This document shows, piece by piece, positions 1 through 10,584 of a stretch of DNA of 64,000 nt. Position numbers and translations under genes: made by a program. Source of the DNA: Blakeslea trispora (taxonomy: Eukaryota > Mucoromycota > Mucoromycetes > Mucorales > Choanephoraceae); the NCBI GenBank assembly GCA_025331445.1, contig JAIWNE010000097.1:61506-125505 (forward strand), written 5' to 3'. The notes under the pieces are model-generated. The model had not been told where the DNA came from and did not search any database. It saw only the letters and a program-made list of their open reading frames with translations. The number at the start of each line of letters is the position of its first letter. Position 1 is the first letter of the stretch.

Positions 1-200
1 CGGACGACTTAAAACCTGGTGCTCATTACTTATAACCTTGCTGCCTGATTGCTCTGTTATATCTATTCGTTCTCTTTCCCAAGTTACTGCAAAAACTATC
101 CTTTGTCCTGTAACACTGCAAAAAACTCTCTTTTATCATGTATCAGCACTTTAATCTGAAACGGCATGTAACATTTTAGTAGCAAAAAATTAAAAATATT

Positions 201-282
201 GCAGACTGTGAGATTCGAACTCACGCCTCTTGCGAGACCGCAACTTGAGTGCGGCGCCTTAGACCAACTCGGCCAAATCTGC
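201..282 (-). tRNA. tRNA-Leu (anticodon CAA)
   Basis: Read on the minus strand, the sequence folds as a class II tRNA. The acceptor stem is GCAGATT/AGTCTGC-like, the D arm contains GGCCGAGTTGG (A box), and the anticodon stem CCGCA/TGCGG encloses loop CTCAAGT, giving anticodon CAA, which reads UUG. A long variable arm and a T arm with GAGTTCGAATC (B box) follow. No intron is present between anticodon and variable arm. A run of T on the minus strand just past the 3' end (plus positions about 184-195, A-rich) would act as the Pol III terminator. The call rests on the visible cloverleaf; no covariance search was run. Confidence 0.95.
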
Positions 283-3200
283 TTGATGTTTTATACATAC
301 TGCAAAATATATAAATTATATTACCAATTATTTTGCCGGACAATTGCCGGACTTTCACCGGGGAGTTTTACGTCACTCGGACAAATTACATAAGAAATAA
401 TCTTGAGATCATAAAAAAATAACTTAGAAATGAAATTGAAATAAACAAGCTTTTAATCGTTAATTGATATTAAATATAATATTGACAGTTATACATTCTA
501 AATCGAAGATTTGCACCTAATTGAATTGAGAATTGAACAGAATTGTTATGTAACGTGTATACTTTGATAGATGATGTGTAATAAAGACTATTGAGTACTT
601 TTTGAGACTGTTAGTAGCTTTATTAAAACTTCCGAGAGAGAAGAAGGATTTATAATACACGTCTAATTGCTACAGGGATAATAGTTGAGGATTCCTAATT
701 AGGAGATTCGTAATACATTGGGTGAACACCTCTTGTGGAGGTTAAAGGGATATTTAAATATAAGATAATCAAGATATTAGGACCGTTCTATAACAAGAAT
801 CAGGAAGAAACAGATCAGAACAGAAATTGGAATTTAATCAGAACCTTAGAATCAACTTCTTTATTATACAACGTATCATACAACAATAATACAACCAGAA
901 GTACCTGTCTCGGCTATTTGAACTTGTATTATATATTATCAGCTGCAACCATATCTCACACTCAAGCACCGTAAACGTATCATGTTTGTTAAAACAGTAA
1001 CTAATATAAATATAAAAATTGTATTTCACGTGACATTCCGGGCCGGACAATTTTTGATCTATGTGCCTTTTGCTTGACTCTAGTGAGTTTGACAAGAATG
1101 GCTCTACATAAGTATTGATGTTGATACTAAATAGCCTATTCTAACACGGCAGATTGTTTATTTAACATTCAACTATGATAATAATTTGGTATGCAGAAAT
1201 GGTTTGCGAGAGAGTTGTTGTATCTATCATACAACATGGCATAATTCATCGCATATGTACCAATAAAATAGCTGGATCAATGTAGCTGATGTAATCTACT
1301 CAGAATGTCAAGGGTTCAATCACTGACATTCGATTACAAAATAAATCATGCAGATTTTGACATGGCTTCATTACACTGTCTTTGATTAAACGTAATAGCT
1401 AGTCAACTATTCTAATGCAAAGCCCAGTTATTGTATCAAACCCTTATACTCGTACTTTCAATCTGACACAGATATTCTAGTATAAATAAGCTATTATTCT
1501 ACACTCAATAAACAGTATCTTTTTGGCTAATTTCAATCTACTATTGTATTTCTGTACACTGACAAATCAAGAGTGATGTTCTTTGTTCAATTAAATAGAG
1601 AAGATTACGAAATAAAATAGTTGATCCTTCATTGTATGTAATAATCTAATGACTTTATGTCGGTTTGATAAAACATATTGGAAATACATCATAAAATGTT
1701 CGATATACCACTAAATCAAATACTGATCCTATTCAGTGTCAGTATAGCCAATTCATATTAACATTCCATCCTTGCACTGAATGAAACTCTTTCTTTAATC
1801 TTGTCTAATGCTCTTGACTTAATAGATAAATCATAGACTAAATATTTCCCACCAATGCCGATGAAATTGATTGTGTATGATGGTAAGGAAACATACATAC
1901 GGTGCTTTAGTTAGTAGGTGTGATGATTCAAAATGGCTGAGAAATTAGATAAACAACGATGAATATTTTGGCAATGATTGTAGCGCTTTCTTTCCGTATA
2001 GAAATAGGAAAAGAAGTATGTTTTCAAATAAGAAGATAAGAGTGTGAGTATGTACTCTTTTTGTCAGATAAAAAAAAGGGCTATTTCTTTACATAACTAT
2101 CAAAAAACTACTTGGATAATTTATTGAATCTTCAAGTGATTGCAGATGACTGAGATGGACTAGTCTTAGTACTTTTAGATCTAACTCCTATTATACTTCT
2201 TTTGGATATCCAGATTGGCATCTTTACTCAATCTGAATAAAAGAAAGACTGAGTAAAAGAAAGACTGAATAACATTTCATTTACAACTTGTGGTGTTTTG
2301 GGTTGTAGTGATATGAGGAGACCTAGAAAAAAAGCATATGTAGACAAAGAAAGTACTTTGAGAATGTTTGTGATGTTTTTGTTTCGTATAAAAAGTAGTC
2401 AAAAGCGGAAGAAGAGTCCTGTAAGTTATCACTACAACTACTATTTATACATGTCACAGTCATTTACAGCTTGTACTAAATTAGTGTACTTATTCTATAT
2501 GATCACATCACTCTTATCATTTACTTGTCTTTATATGACTTATTAGGATGAATGATATTATGGAGTGATTGAATTGGATTCTGTATATCAAGAATCTTAT
2601 TGACTTTAATCTGAATGCTTTGTTTAGTAAGGATTTACAGGAATTGATTTCATTGTATATGATGTTACCATCTTTATGACTTATTTAGTTTACATGTTAC
2701 CTTTTTGTCATTAAATATGCTCAGATCACCACCACAACTAAAGTAGCTAAAAGTAATTTACGGTCAATATACAAGAGGCTGCCTAACTTGATTCAATGCT
2801 CCTAACTAGATATTGTCAATGGTATTCAGCTTAGGGATAGTCATTCAATCCATGCAAAAACATAAAAAGAAGGCTCGTTTTCAAAAATAAAAGTAGATCA
2901 AATTCTATCGATTTTCTTTTGGCTGTTGTTTATCCTAATTACCTTTACTTGTATTACTCTTGACCTACATTCGCTGATGACAATACTAGTCGTTTTATTT
3001 CTGTTTTATTACATAGTATATATAGCTTAATAAATTGCTTCTTTTTTCTGGTTGACTTGAAAGCTTTTTTTTTTAGTTCATTAAGGTGACTTTTGCATAT
3101 CCATAACGCGACAAGAACGAGGTAAAAAACAATCTGTTATAAGCTGAGATGCTCAGGTAAAGAAGTGGAAACAAGATTGAATCAACAAGTTTGGCCGAAA

Positions 3201-3728
3201 AGTACTGTTGCAGTTGTTGTATATGGTTGCTCAAGAAAATAGTCATCTTCTGGTGGGTGGCTATAACGACATGACATTTGATAGAAATGACCAGTTAGAT
3301 AGTACTTTGTTGAATTTGCCAACAAGTTAAGAGAGAAGAAAGCAAACATATATCTTCCTATTTTTTTGATGTTTCTATGAAACTATTTCTAGAGGCCCTT
3401 CATCAGACTAAACATAAATATATATATAAAAAAAAAGATGTCATTGTAGTCTGTTGATGGCTTGATAAGGTGTCAATCAACTAGATTCTACCCCTTATAA
3501 GGTAAACCTCCTTTCTAGCAAGACAACTTACTGACTGTATGTGTCACTGAAAATCAATCATTTCCTTTAAAATGAAAAGCTGCATGATTTTGTTCAGGTA
3601 CCAGAACCGTTTAATTTTTATTGGCTCATCTATAGGCCCACGTATTTTTTTTTTCTCGGGGGGGAAATCTGTCAACAAGAATAAATTTTTTTTTTCTTCT
3701 TTTCTCTCTTTTTATCAACTATAGAACA
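283..3728. other. Intergenic, no supportable gene
   Basis: This is AT-rich DNA with only short open frames that show no recognisable domain, splice structure or codon bias. Two GC-rich spots stand out, at 335-384 and 1027-1050, both containing CCGGACAA on the plus strand. The pyrimidine-rich tracts and short introns-like signals near 3650-3725 probably belong to the promoter of the downstream uL10m gene. A weak LTR-like stretch near 543-882 is discussed among the rejected items. Confidence 0.6.
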
Positions 3729-4456
3729 ATGTCTTTAAGATCAGGTAATCTAGTGCAGATCAACTAGACCTGTCAACAAACTAATTGCTTATTGTTAGTG
3801 AGTCAGTCAATTGTACGTAGCTTAAAGCCTGTCAACTGTACTAGTTTGACCCCCTGCCGTACTTGTAAGAAAACGATCCGACAAATCCAAAAAAAGAGCT
3901 TGACTTATTGTTTCCCATAGATGCCACTGCCAAAAAGACCGTGCACCCTCCTCGCCGTACCTATCTTCACAACCAATATGCAGATATTATTGATAACAAC
4001 CGAGCCGTCTTTCTTTTCCAACACAACAACCTGACTGTCAAAGAATTCACTCAGCTAAGACAACAGTTGGGTGACTTGGGCTCTATTAAGCTTACTGTCT
4101 TGCGTACAGGTGTATTTTCTTCTGCCTTACGTCAAACCAGATATGCTAATTTGGAACCCCTTGTCAACGGTCCCACCTGTGTCTTGTCCACCAATGTAGC
4201 TGACGATGAACAACCCGAACTGATGAAGAAATCCATTGAATTTCTATCCAAGAACAAAAAATTATTATTATTAGGTGGTAAATTGGATGATGTCCTCTTG
4301 ACACAAGCTGATGTATTGAAGGTGGTCGAATTACCTTCTATTGAACAACTCAGAGCTCAAGTGGTTGGTGTGATGGAAGCACCTGCTCGTAAACTCTTGG
4401 GTACTTTGGAACAACCTGCTAGTGAATTACACAGTGTATTGGATAGAAGAATTTAG
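3729..4456 (+). CDS. Mitochondrial large-subunit ribosomal protein uL10m (L10 family)
   Basis: Two exons: 3729-3744 and 3921-4456, encoding 183 residues. The first exon (ATG plus four codons and one base) ends at a GTAATC donor. The acceptor CCCATAG at 3914-3920 restores the frame in phase 1. After a basic N terminus (KK..PPRR..L, fitting a mitochondrial presequence) comes the L10-type fold: an AVFLFQHNNLTVKEF segment, then KLTVLRTGVFSSAL, then a Gly-rich KLLLLGGKLDD strand. The C-terminal helices match the L10/MRPL11 pattern. It would form part of the mitoribosome stalk base. The stop lies 12 bp from the stop of the convergent Ecm33-like gene. The family call is firm; the first exon is inferred from splice phase. 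Confidence 0.8.
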
Positions 4457-4468
4457 AGCACATATTGT

Positions 4469-5611
4469 TTAAAAAGCATACTTTATTAATAAAGCAGTCA
4501 TCAAAGAACACAACCAACGAACAGAGACAGAGGTTATGCTTGACATACTGGTTTGTTTGATGAATTTGGGCTGAGGATTGATGACATTGGATCGACATGT
4601 GAATTCACTGCCTTGTGTGATTGTCCTGAGTTTGTTGATTTCATCGCAGGACATCTCTTGACTGGATTGTATGTTCATACCACCATGAATATCCATCACA
4701 TTGGGTAGATGGACATCTGTGAAATTACCTACGAGATCCACTACACCTTCTACCAATCGTAAGCGTGGTGCTTGTACCTGATGAAGTTGATTGTTATTGT
4801 ACATGGCAAAGGCACCACCCACCTGTTCCAGTTGAGGTACAGACAGTTGGTTGAGAAGATGATTATCTGAGAGCGAGAGGGTGCCTTCCATGTGTGTCAG
4901 ATTAGAGATGGCCAATGTACTAAACGAGTTGGAAATAAATGCCATGTCACCAGAGACATGACTGATCTTGTCAAGGCCTGTCACTTTATGAAGGTTTTTA
5001 AATTCTCCCGAAGCCATCTGGCTTAACCCCGATAGATCCAATACTGCATTCGGTCCATTGGCTGATATCTTGATGGTCTCCGGAATCTGTTCTACACTGT
5101 TCAAGACAATCTTCTCTAGTTGCTTGTTGCCTCTGATCTCAATCTCCTTGATCTTGTTGGCTGTCAGTCTATCAATATGGTTGATCATGGTGTCGACAAT
5201 CACTAGCTTTTCCAGTTGGTTTAGACCAGAGGGAAACGAGATGGCTTCCAAGACAGGTTCCGATGTGATTTCGAGGGATTGTGCAGAAGCAAGCTGAGTT
5301 AAATCGAGTTGTTTCAAAGCAAGATTGTTGTGCAACTTGAGTTGACCATCCACTTTTCTTAGGCCAGCCAGAATGATCTGATTCAAGTCTGGTATACTCT
5401 CAATGACCAAGTTGCCTGCCACACGTTGAAGTAACGGTAGACTCATTTGCTCACCTAATGACTTGTTTCTGATAGTGATCGATCCCTCAAAGACTTGACA
5501 CAGGCGTAATTCATCCAAGTCTTGCTGTGATTGGATCTCCAATGTACCTGAGCATGGTATGGTTGCTATGATACATTGAATACATATAACTAATACAAAG
5601 ATAAGTAGCAT
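4469..5611 (-). CDS. Ecm33/Sps2-like GPI-anchored cell-wall protein
   Basis: Single-exon frame of 380 residues. An N-terminal hydrophobic segment (about 1-20, LLIFVLVICIQCIIA) is a secretion signal. It is followed by CSGTLEIQSQQDLDEL and a series of receptor-L-domain/leucine-rich units with the repeating pattern L.L..V.G.L.I, typical of fungal Ecm33, Sps2 and Pst1 proteins. The last about 15 residues are hydrophobic (LCSLMTALLIKYAF) behind a Ser-rich stretch, as expected for a GPI-attachment signal. Family members support wall integrity and cell-surface mannoprotein organisation. It is about 50 residues shorter than yeast Ecm33 and lacks a long Ser/Thr stalk. It converges with uL10m and lies downstream of SAP18 on the same strand. 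Confidence 0.8.
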   Translation of the reverse strand: MLLIFVLVICIQCIIATIPCSGTLEIQSQQDLDELRLCQVFEGSITIRNKSLGEQMSLPLLQRVAGNLVIESIPDLNQIILAGLRKVDGQLKLHNNLALKQLDLTQLASAQSLEITSEPVLEAISFPSGLNQLEKLVIVDTMINHIDRLTANKIKEIEIRGNKQLEKIVLNSVEQIPETIKISANGPNAVLDLSGLSQMASGEFKNLHKVTGLDKISHVSGDMAFISNSFSTLAISNLTHMEGTLSLSDNHLLNQLSVPQLEQVGGAFAMYNNNQLHQVQAPRLRLVEGVVDLVGNFTDVHLPNVMDIHGGMNIQSSQEMSCDEINKLRTITQGSEFTCRSNVINPQPKFIKQTSMSSITSVSVRWLCSLMTALLIKYAF

Positions 5612-5746
5612 GATGAATCAAAAAAAAAGGAAAGGAAGGAGATATATATTAAAAGAAGAAGAAAGGGGCCAAATATGGGGTTGTTTTTATAAGAGAATGT
5701 CTTTGTGGTTAAGCTTATCATTTTTAAAATCAAAGTTTTATTTATT

Positions 5747-6481
5747 TCAAAATCGTCTGGGTGGTCTGTCCCTTCCAAATCTACCACTGTTTTCTCTGCT
5801 ATAAGGTGCATTACCAAAGCTTCTTCTGTTGAACCGATCATTATTATTGTTGTTAGTACGATTGAATCGATCAAATCGTCCTCGGTTACGGTTGTTTTTA
5901 AGTTGAGCAGCAGGTGGTGGACCAATAAAGATGGCAACGTCCAAATAATCCCCAATGAAAAATTTACATTCTTCCAGCGTCTTTTTCTGATCTTCTGTAG
6001 GACTGGCAGCAACTACGCGACCCATATCTCGACTGGCATAGCGAGCGCGCTCGGGGTCTAGATAGATGAGCCGAAAAGCGATACGAGCATCTGGATCTCT
6101 TGCTTCAGGAATCACCTGTTCAATCAATTGAGCTATTTCTTCTAATGTAGCATTCTTCCTGTTTTATATGAGTATTAGGCTATCATAAACAAATGAAACT
6201 TGTACCATGTATAAAGACTGAGTTCGTCTGAAGGAACAGCATCAAGCGTGTATTGACTTAATCTATCAACAGTGTTTTAGTTTTTCAATATACGTTCATG
6301 ACACAGGAGGTTTACTTGAACGATCGATGGCGTGACATACGGGTTATGGCCTCCATGACGAGTAAAGATTCTTAATAAAAAGGGACAATCCTAATAGACG
6401 TTTTTATCATTTAGTAACACTTTCTTTCTTTCTTTTTTCAGCTTATTTCCTTACCTTTTCGCGATCTACAGTGGATGTCAT
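5747..6481 (-). CDS. SAP18: SAP18 family protein (histone deacetylase / splicing complex subunit)
   Basis: Four exons rebuilt on the minus strand: 6455-6481, 6341-6390, 6206-6262 and 5747-6158, giving 181 residues with all phases closing. The N terminus DREKDCPFLLRIF, the ELSLYTWKNATLEE block and the KFFIGDYLDVAIF block are hallmarks of the ubiquitin-like SAP18 fold (about residues 6-125). In animals SAP18 sits in Sin3-HDAC and in ASAP/PSAP exon-junction complexes. The last about 50 residues are Asn/Arg/Gly/Phe-rich (NRNRGRFDRFNR, then RRSFGN), an RGG-like tail absent from the human protein and possibly RNA-binding (inference). The donors GTAAGG, GTATGT and GTACAA are ordinary. It shares a 146-bp divergent promoter with WDR92. 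Confidence 0.9.
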
Positions 6482-6627
6482 ACTAAAGTAAAGAAAAGAA
6501 GAAAAAAAAAAGAAAAGTTTTCTGCAACAATTTTCGAAAATAAATCCTACATAAAAATACACCCCCTCTTTTCTTTCTCTTTTTTTTTTTTTTCTTTTTC
6601 TTTTAGCCCGAGATCTTTATAGAAAGA
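6482..6627. promoter_or_regulatory. Divergent promoter between SAP18 and WDR92
   Basis: The 146 bp between two divergent start codons must hold both core promoters. It contains an A-rich block near 6495-6515 (pyrimidine-rich for SAP18) and a long C/T tract at about 6562-6604 directly upstream of the WDR92 ATG. Such polypyrimidine tracts precede many start codons in this window. No clear TATA box was identified. Confidence 0.5.
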
Positions 6628-7729
6628 ATGACATTTGAGACTATTTGCTTGATCAATAAAGAATTACCTTTTACACCATATGACTCGAAATGGATTCCAT
6701 TGTCTTCAAGACTATGTGTTGTTGGTGCCACAGGTGAAGGTGCTGGCAAGATAGCCATCTATGGCATCACAGGCAAACACTTGGAACTTAAACATGAGGC
6801 AAGTCCTAAATTAAAAAAAATGACAAGCCTATGTATATTGAATATATCAATCGATTTAGACAGAAACAAGCTCAGCTATTCGTTGCAGTGCATTGACTGG
6901 GCCAACACGTCAATTAGCTACAGGTGATTTTGAAGGTCAACTTCAAATTTGGTAAGAAAAGAAAAAAAAAAACGAAAAAAAAACAATGCAATTGACTATA
7001 AAAAAAGGGATACAGAACGCTTGGATATACCACTCGTCTCTTTAAAAGCACATGAGAGTATTATCAATTCAATCGACAGCTTCAATCGACCAAGAGAATC
7101 TCAAAAATTAGTCACTGGCAGTCGAGATGGTACTGTCAAAGTGTGGGATACCAGACAGCCTGAAAAAGCAGTATTGACCATTCGATCAAAGACAGTCAAG
7201 GATATTTGGGCAGTAGCATTTGGATGGCTTAAGGAGCATCAAGTGATTGCTGTTGGTTATGAAAATGGTGATATCAAACTGTTTGATCTACATGGTCATT
7301 ATCTATGGGAGACACATGTCAAAGAGGGGGTATGTTCCATTGATTTTTCCAAGACTCGATTACTTGTCAGCACACTCTCTGCTGCCTACTGGATTGATCT
7401 AGAGACAGGCAAAACAACTGAAATGATGGTAAGAAGAAAACAATCCATGTTGACTATCGGGTCTTACTATTTTTATTTAGAATTCTTCGGATACAGGCAA
7501 CACATTATGGGCTATTCGACATATACCACAACAACCGGATTGTTTTGCTATTGCCAGTGGAGATGGTCAATTCCATTCATTTCAATATCCTAGCAACAAA
7601 CCATTCAATAGCCTCTCTTTATCTAAGCATCCTGTCATCTCCATTGATTGGCATAAAGACAAGAAAGGTCTATTTGCCTGTAGTTCATTTGATCAAACCA
7701 TCAAAATTGGCCATACAATAGACTTGTAA
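6628..7729 (+). CDS. WDR92: WDR92/Monad-like WD40 protein (dynein assembly / R2TP-associated)
   Basis: Four exons: 6628-6798, 6860-6951, 7008-7428 and 7481-7729, giving 310 residues with closing phases. Intron 1 uses a GC donor (GCAAGT) and a TTTAG acceptor. The protein matches the WDR92 layout: N-terminal CVVGATGEGAGKIAIY, then LATGDFEGQLQIW, then AHESIINSIDSF, then VTGSRDGTVKVWD, AVGYENGDIKLFDL and a C-terminal ISIDWHKDKKGLFACSSFD. It is a seven-bladed propeller slightly shorter than the about 357-residue animal protein. In animals it works with the R2TP/prefoldin-like chaperone and in axonemal dynein preassembly. A strictly non-flagellated fungus would need it for another client. The 3' end converges with UTP11. 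Confidence 0.88.
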
Positions 7730-7765
7730 ATTTTTTTAATTTTTTTTTTATTTATATACTCTTCT

Positions 7766-8620
7766 TTATTTCTTTCGGTCTGCTTTCCATTTATAGACAG
7801 GTAGACCATATTTGTCTGTGCCCACTTGCTTTCTTCTACCTTTGCCACGTAACAGCTTTTGAGTTGTGATTTCCTGTTCAGCTCTAGACAGTTCCTCTTC
7901 ACGTTTCATACGAGAAGCCAGTTCTTTGTATAAACGCTCTCTTTCTTTCTTGATATCCTTTAGTTCTCTGCCAGTCATAGGTGCAGTGATAGTCGATTCT
8001 TTCAAGGTCTTTAGTGTAGGTCGATTGAATTTACGGTTGACTAATTCGGGTAATGTGTCTAGGTGTTTGGCAGGATTGAATTGACGTGCATCTGTATCTG
8101 AATCGACAAAGACAATATGATTTGATTTGGTTTTTTTTGCAGGTGGTTCATCATCGTCTGAATCTTCTTCTTCGTCTGATAATTTAGCATCATCTATAAA
8201 ATGAAGTGATGCTTGTAATTTCTCTAATTTCTACATAGCAATAAAAACATCAGTAAAAAAAAAAGGTAAAAAAAAACAGAAATACTTTACTTTTTTACTT
8301 AGATCTCTTTGGTATTTGATATAGGCTTTATCTTGTGTCTTCATCAACTGAATTAATTCATCAGGTAGTTCTTCATTTCTCTTTTGTATATGAACACCAT
8401 CTTTTGTTTGAGCGTTGACCATCTTGAAGTAGAATTCATCGGGATTTCTAAACAGGGCTTTCTCTCGCATCGCCTTTAGCTTGTTCTGCTTTTGATGAAA
8501 ATCTTTGGCACGCAATAGATAATCCTTCTTCTTTTCCAAGAGACCAAAGCGTTCTCGGCCAGCAACCTGACCACGCTCTTTGTGGTTTCTTCTTTGAACT
8601 GCGTTACGTAAAGTAGACAT
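7766..8620 (-). CDS. UTP11: UTP11, U3 snoRNP / SSU processome protein
   Basis: Two exons, 8291-8620 and 7766-8230, encode 264 residues. The N terminus is diagnostic: RRNHKERGQ, GLLEKKKDYLLRAKDFHQKQ, ALFRNPDEFYFKM and KDGVHIQK are the conserved Utp11 blocks. Exon 2 carries an acidic linker (DEEEDSDDDE), then IVFVDSDTDARQFNP and FNRPTLKTLKES. The C terminus is lysine/arginine-rich, as in yeast Utp11. The role is 18S pre-rRNA processing in the nucleolus with U3 snoRNA. The donor is GTAAAG and the acceptor TATGTAG. It is tandem with the METTL23-like gene, whose stop lies 128 bp upstream of this ATG across an A/T-rich spacer. Confidence 0.93.
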
Positions 8621-8748
8621 ACGTTTTTTTTTTTTTTTTGGTTTCGAATTAAAAATATAATAAAAGAAGTAAAAAAAAAAATGAAAAAAAAAGGGGGAGA
8701 AGCATAAAAAAGGATTAAAAAAAAAGAAAAGCAGTCTCCTTCTTTTTT

Positions 8749-9711
8749 TCAAGTGGCCACAATAGAATGTGTGTTGCATGATTTAATGGAAATAGCCAAT
8801 AAAAAGACACTAGACAATGTTCCTGCATTGACTTTGACTTCAGATAAAGGATGGTCCATAGTGTATTTTGTGTCATCAAAACCAAAGGTTTTCTTTGGCA
8901 AAACTTGACATTGAAGATCCCACTTGTCAAGTAAACGTTGTATACTTCGCTTTGGACTTCTCTCTTGATAGGTAGTCAAGAAAATACAGTTGGGATTATG
9001 CTGATGTAATACATAAGAGACAAGTACAAGCAAATGCTCAAATTCTATAGAATTCAATTAAACATACACATATACACGAATGCATGACTTACGCGAAGGT
9101 TCATAAAATGTATCGCTACCAATGATATAGTCTACTTTTGTATTCCAGCAACGTTGAATCTGTTCAACAAGTGTATCTATACTCTTGTCTGTGCTCATAG
9201 CATCCCATTCTAAAGCTTGAATCCAAATGTTATCTTGACTCAATTGATTTTTTTCCAAACAGCCCTGAATCACAGGCAAGATAGAAGGAATATCACTCAA
9301 GATCAACCGAATCGAATCCATGGATTTAGCAAGTACAAGGGAAGGCAAAGAAGTACCTGCGCCTACCTTTTATTTAAGTTGGAAAAAAAAATTATTTATA
9401 TATATTTTTTTTCCCCATCAAGAGTTACCTCTAATACAGTAGCGTTCTTGAACTGTTGTCGACATTGCCAAACATAATCAGCCATGACAAGTGCAGAAGG
9501 CCAAATGTAACAACCATAAGCAGCATCAAGTACCTATGGTCTATTCTGTTTAGTTTAATGTTTCTTTCCCTTTCTTTAATGACCTCTTCAATGTAGACAT
9601 CAACTTGCTCTTGATTTGAGAGATCTACAAAAGAGACACGTTTTGTACTGTAAAGGATAGTCAGGTATTGTATATTTGCGAGTTGGAAATAAATTACGTC
9701 TTTTTAGGCAT
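8749..9711 (-). CDS. METTL23-like family-16 protein methyltransferase
   Basis: Five exons: 9698-9711, 9584-9647, 9429-9533, 9093-9366 and 8749-9044, giving 250 residues with consistent phases. The pattern YGCYIWPSALVMADYVW precedes SAM-binding motif I (VLEVGAGTS, about residues 59-67). It is followed by SDIPSILP, then the post-motif VDYIIGSDTFYEP and a LTTYQERS segment. This arrangement is that of family-16 (seven-beta-strand) lysine/arginine methyltransferases, closest by eye to METTL23 (a histone H3R17 methyltransferase in mammals). The exon-2 donor reads GTCATT, weaker than the others in the window but needed for frame. The first 14-nt exon is the least certain part. Confidence 0.8.
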
Positions 9712-10584
9712 TGTATAGAAAAAACAAAAAATAAATAAATAAATAGTAAAGTCCATTTTTATGCCTTTGAAAGTAATTTTCTCTCTATTTCGCCAGAGAT
9801 AAGTTTAGAGTGTAGATGGTGTAGAGAATACGAGTATCATTCTGAAATGAGAGTAAACGATTGATACTCAAGAACACAAAGTTAATTTCTAGCTTGTTTA
9901 ACCTTCTTAAACCTTATAATGTCAGTGTTGAAGTTCAGTAATGCAAAGAGGTATGTATTATGTTTTTTTCTGAAAGAGTTACAAGATAAAACAAAGCAAA
10001 CATTTGAAAGCTCAAAACAAGACAAACAACGAGGAATTTTTACTTCTAAAGGACAAAAGAAAGAAGAGGCTACAATTTTTTTTTTTTTTGGTTCTCGGAA
10101 AACCTCTTTCTTAGGTCATACACGGTAAAATCCAATAGAATTTCCTGGAATTGGTGAATCGAGTAACCATCAAATCCGCCCTTTAGTTTTGTAACAAGAC
10201 AGGATCAGCTAAATAAAACTTCTTTTCTTCCCCCTTTTTTTTCTTTCTTTCTTTTCTTTGTTCTTTGTATTTTTATTGTCTTTTTTTTTTTACTTTCTCT
10301 CTTTTCTATTTTTTTTTAATCTACTTCTATAGAAGCTGATTTCAGTGGTTCAAGCATATATATATATATAGACACAATCATATCTATGTACATTTGTATA
10401 CCTTAACATAGCGTATAGTTATTTATTTGTACGTATTCACAAGTACACACGCACATACGCATACTATATACGAGAACTATACATACACACATATATATAT
10501 TTACAAACATCTAGTACATAATCATATACCTCTTCCCTATCTTATTATATATATATATATATACTTTTTTCTCGCTTTACCATT
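9712..10584. other. Intergenic, divergent promoter region
   Basis: This 0.87-kb spacer separates the METTL23-like gene from the membrane-protein gene. It contains long C/T tracts (about 10217-10316), (TA)n and TATATACATAC-type simple repeats at about 10357-10570, and no convincing coding frame. The pyrimidine tracts and TA repeats probably form the promoter and 5' UTR of the gene starting at 10585. Confidence 0.6.

Noticed and set aside
543..882. Solo-LTR-like stretch (TGTTATGTAACG ... ATCATACAACA with an AATAAA)
   Set aside because: The ends are only loosely inverted and the flanks (AGAAT/ATAAT) are not identical; no second copy is in the window.
1300..1340. Possible second tRNA (GGGTTCAATC near 1311)
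   Set aside because: A T-arm-like word occurs, but no matching acceptor, D or anticodon arms can be drawn around it.
2298..2546. 82-codon open frame in the left intergenic region
   Set aside because: Low-complexity, aromatic-rich translation with no domain, splice support or neighbour logic; likely chance in AT-rich DNA.
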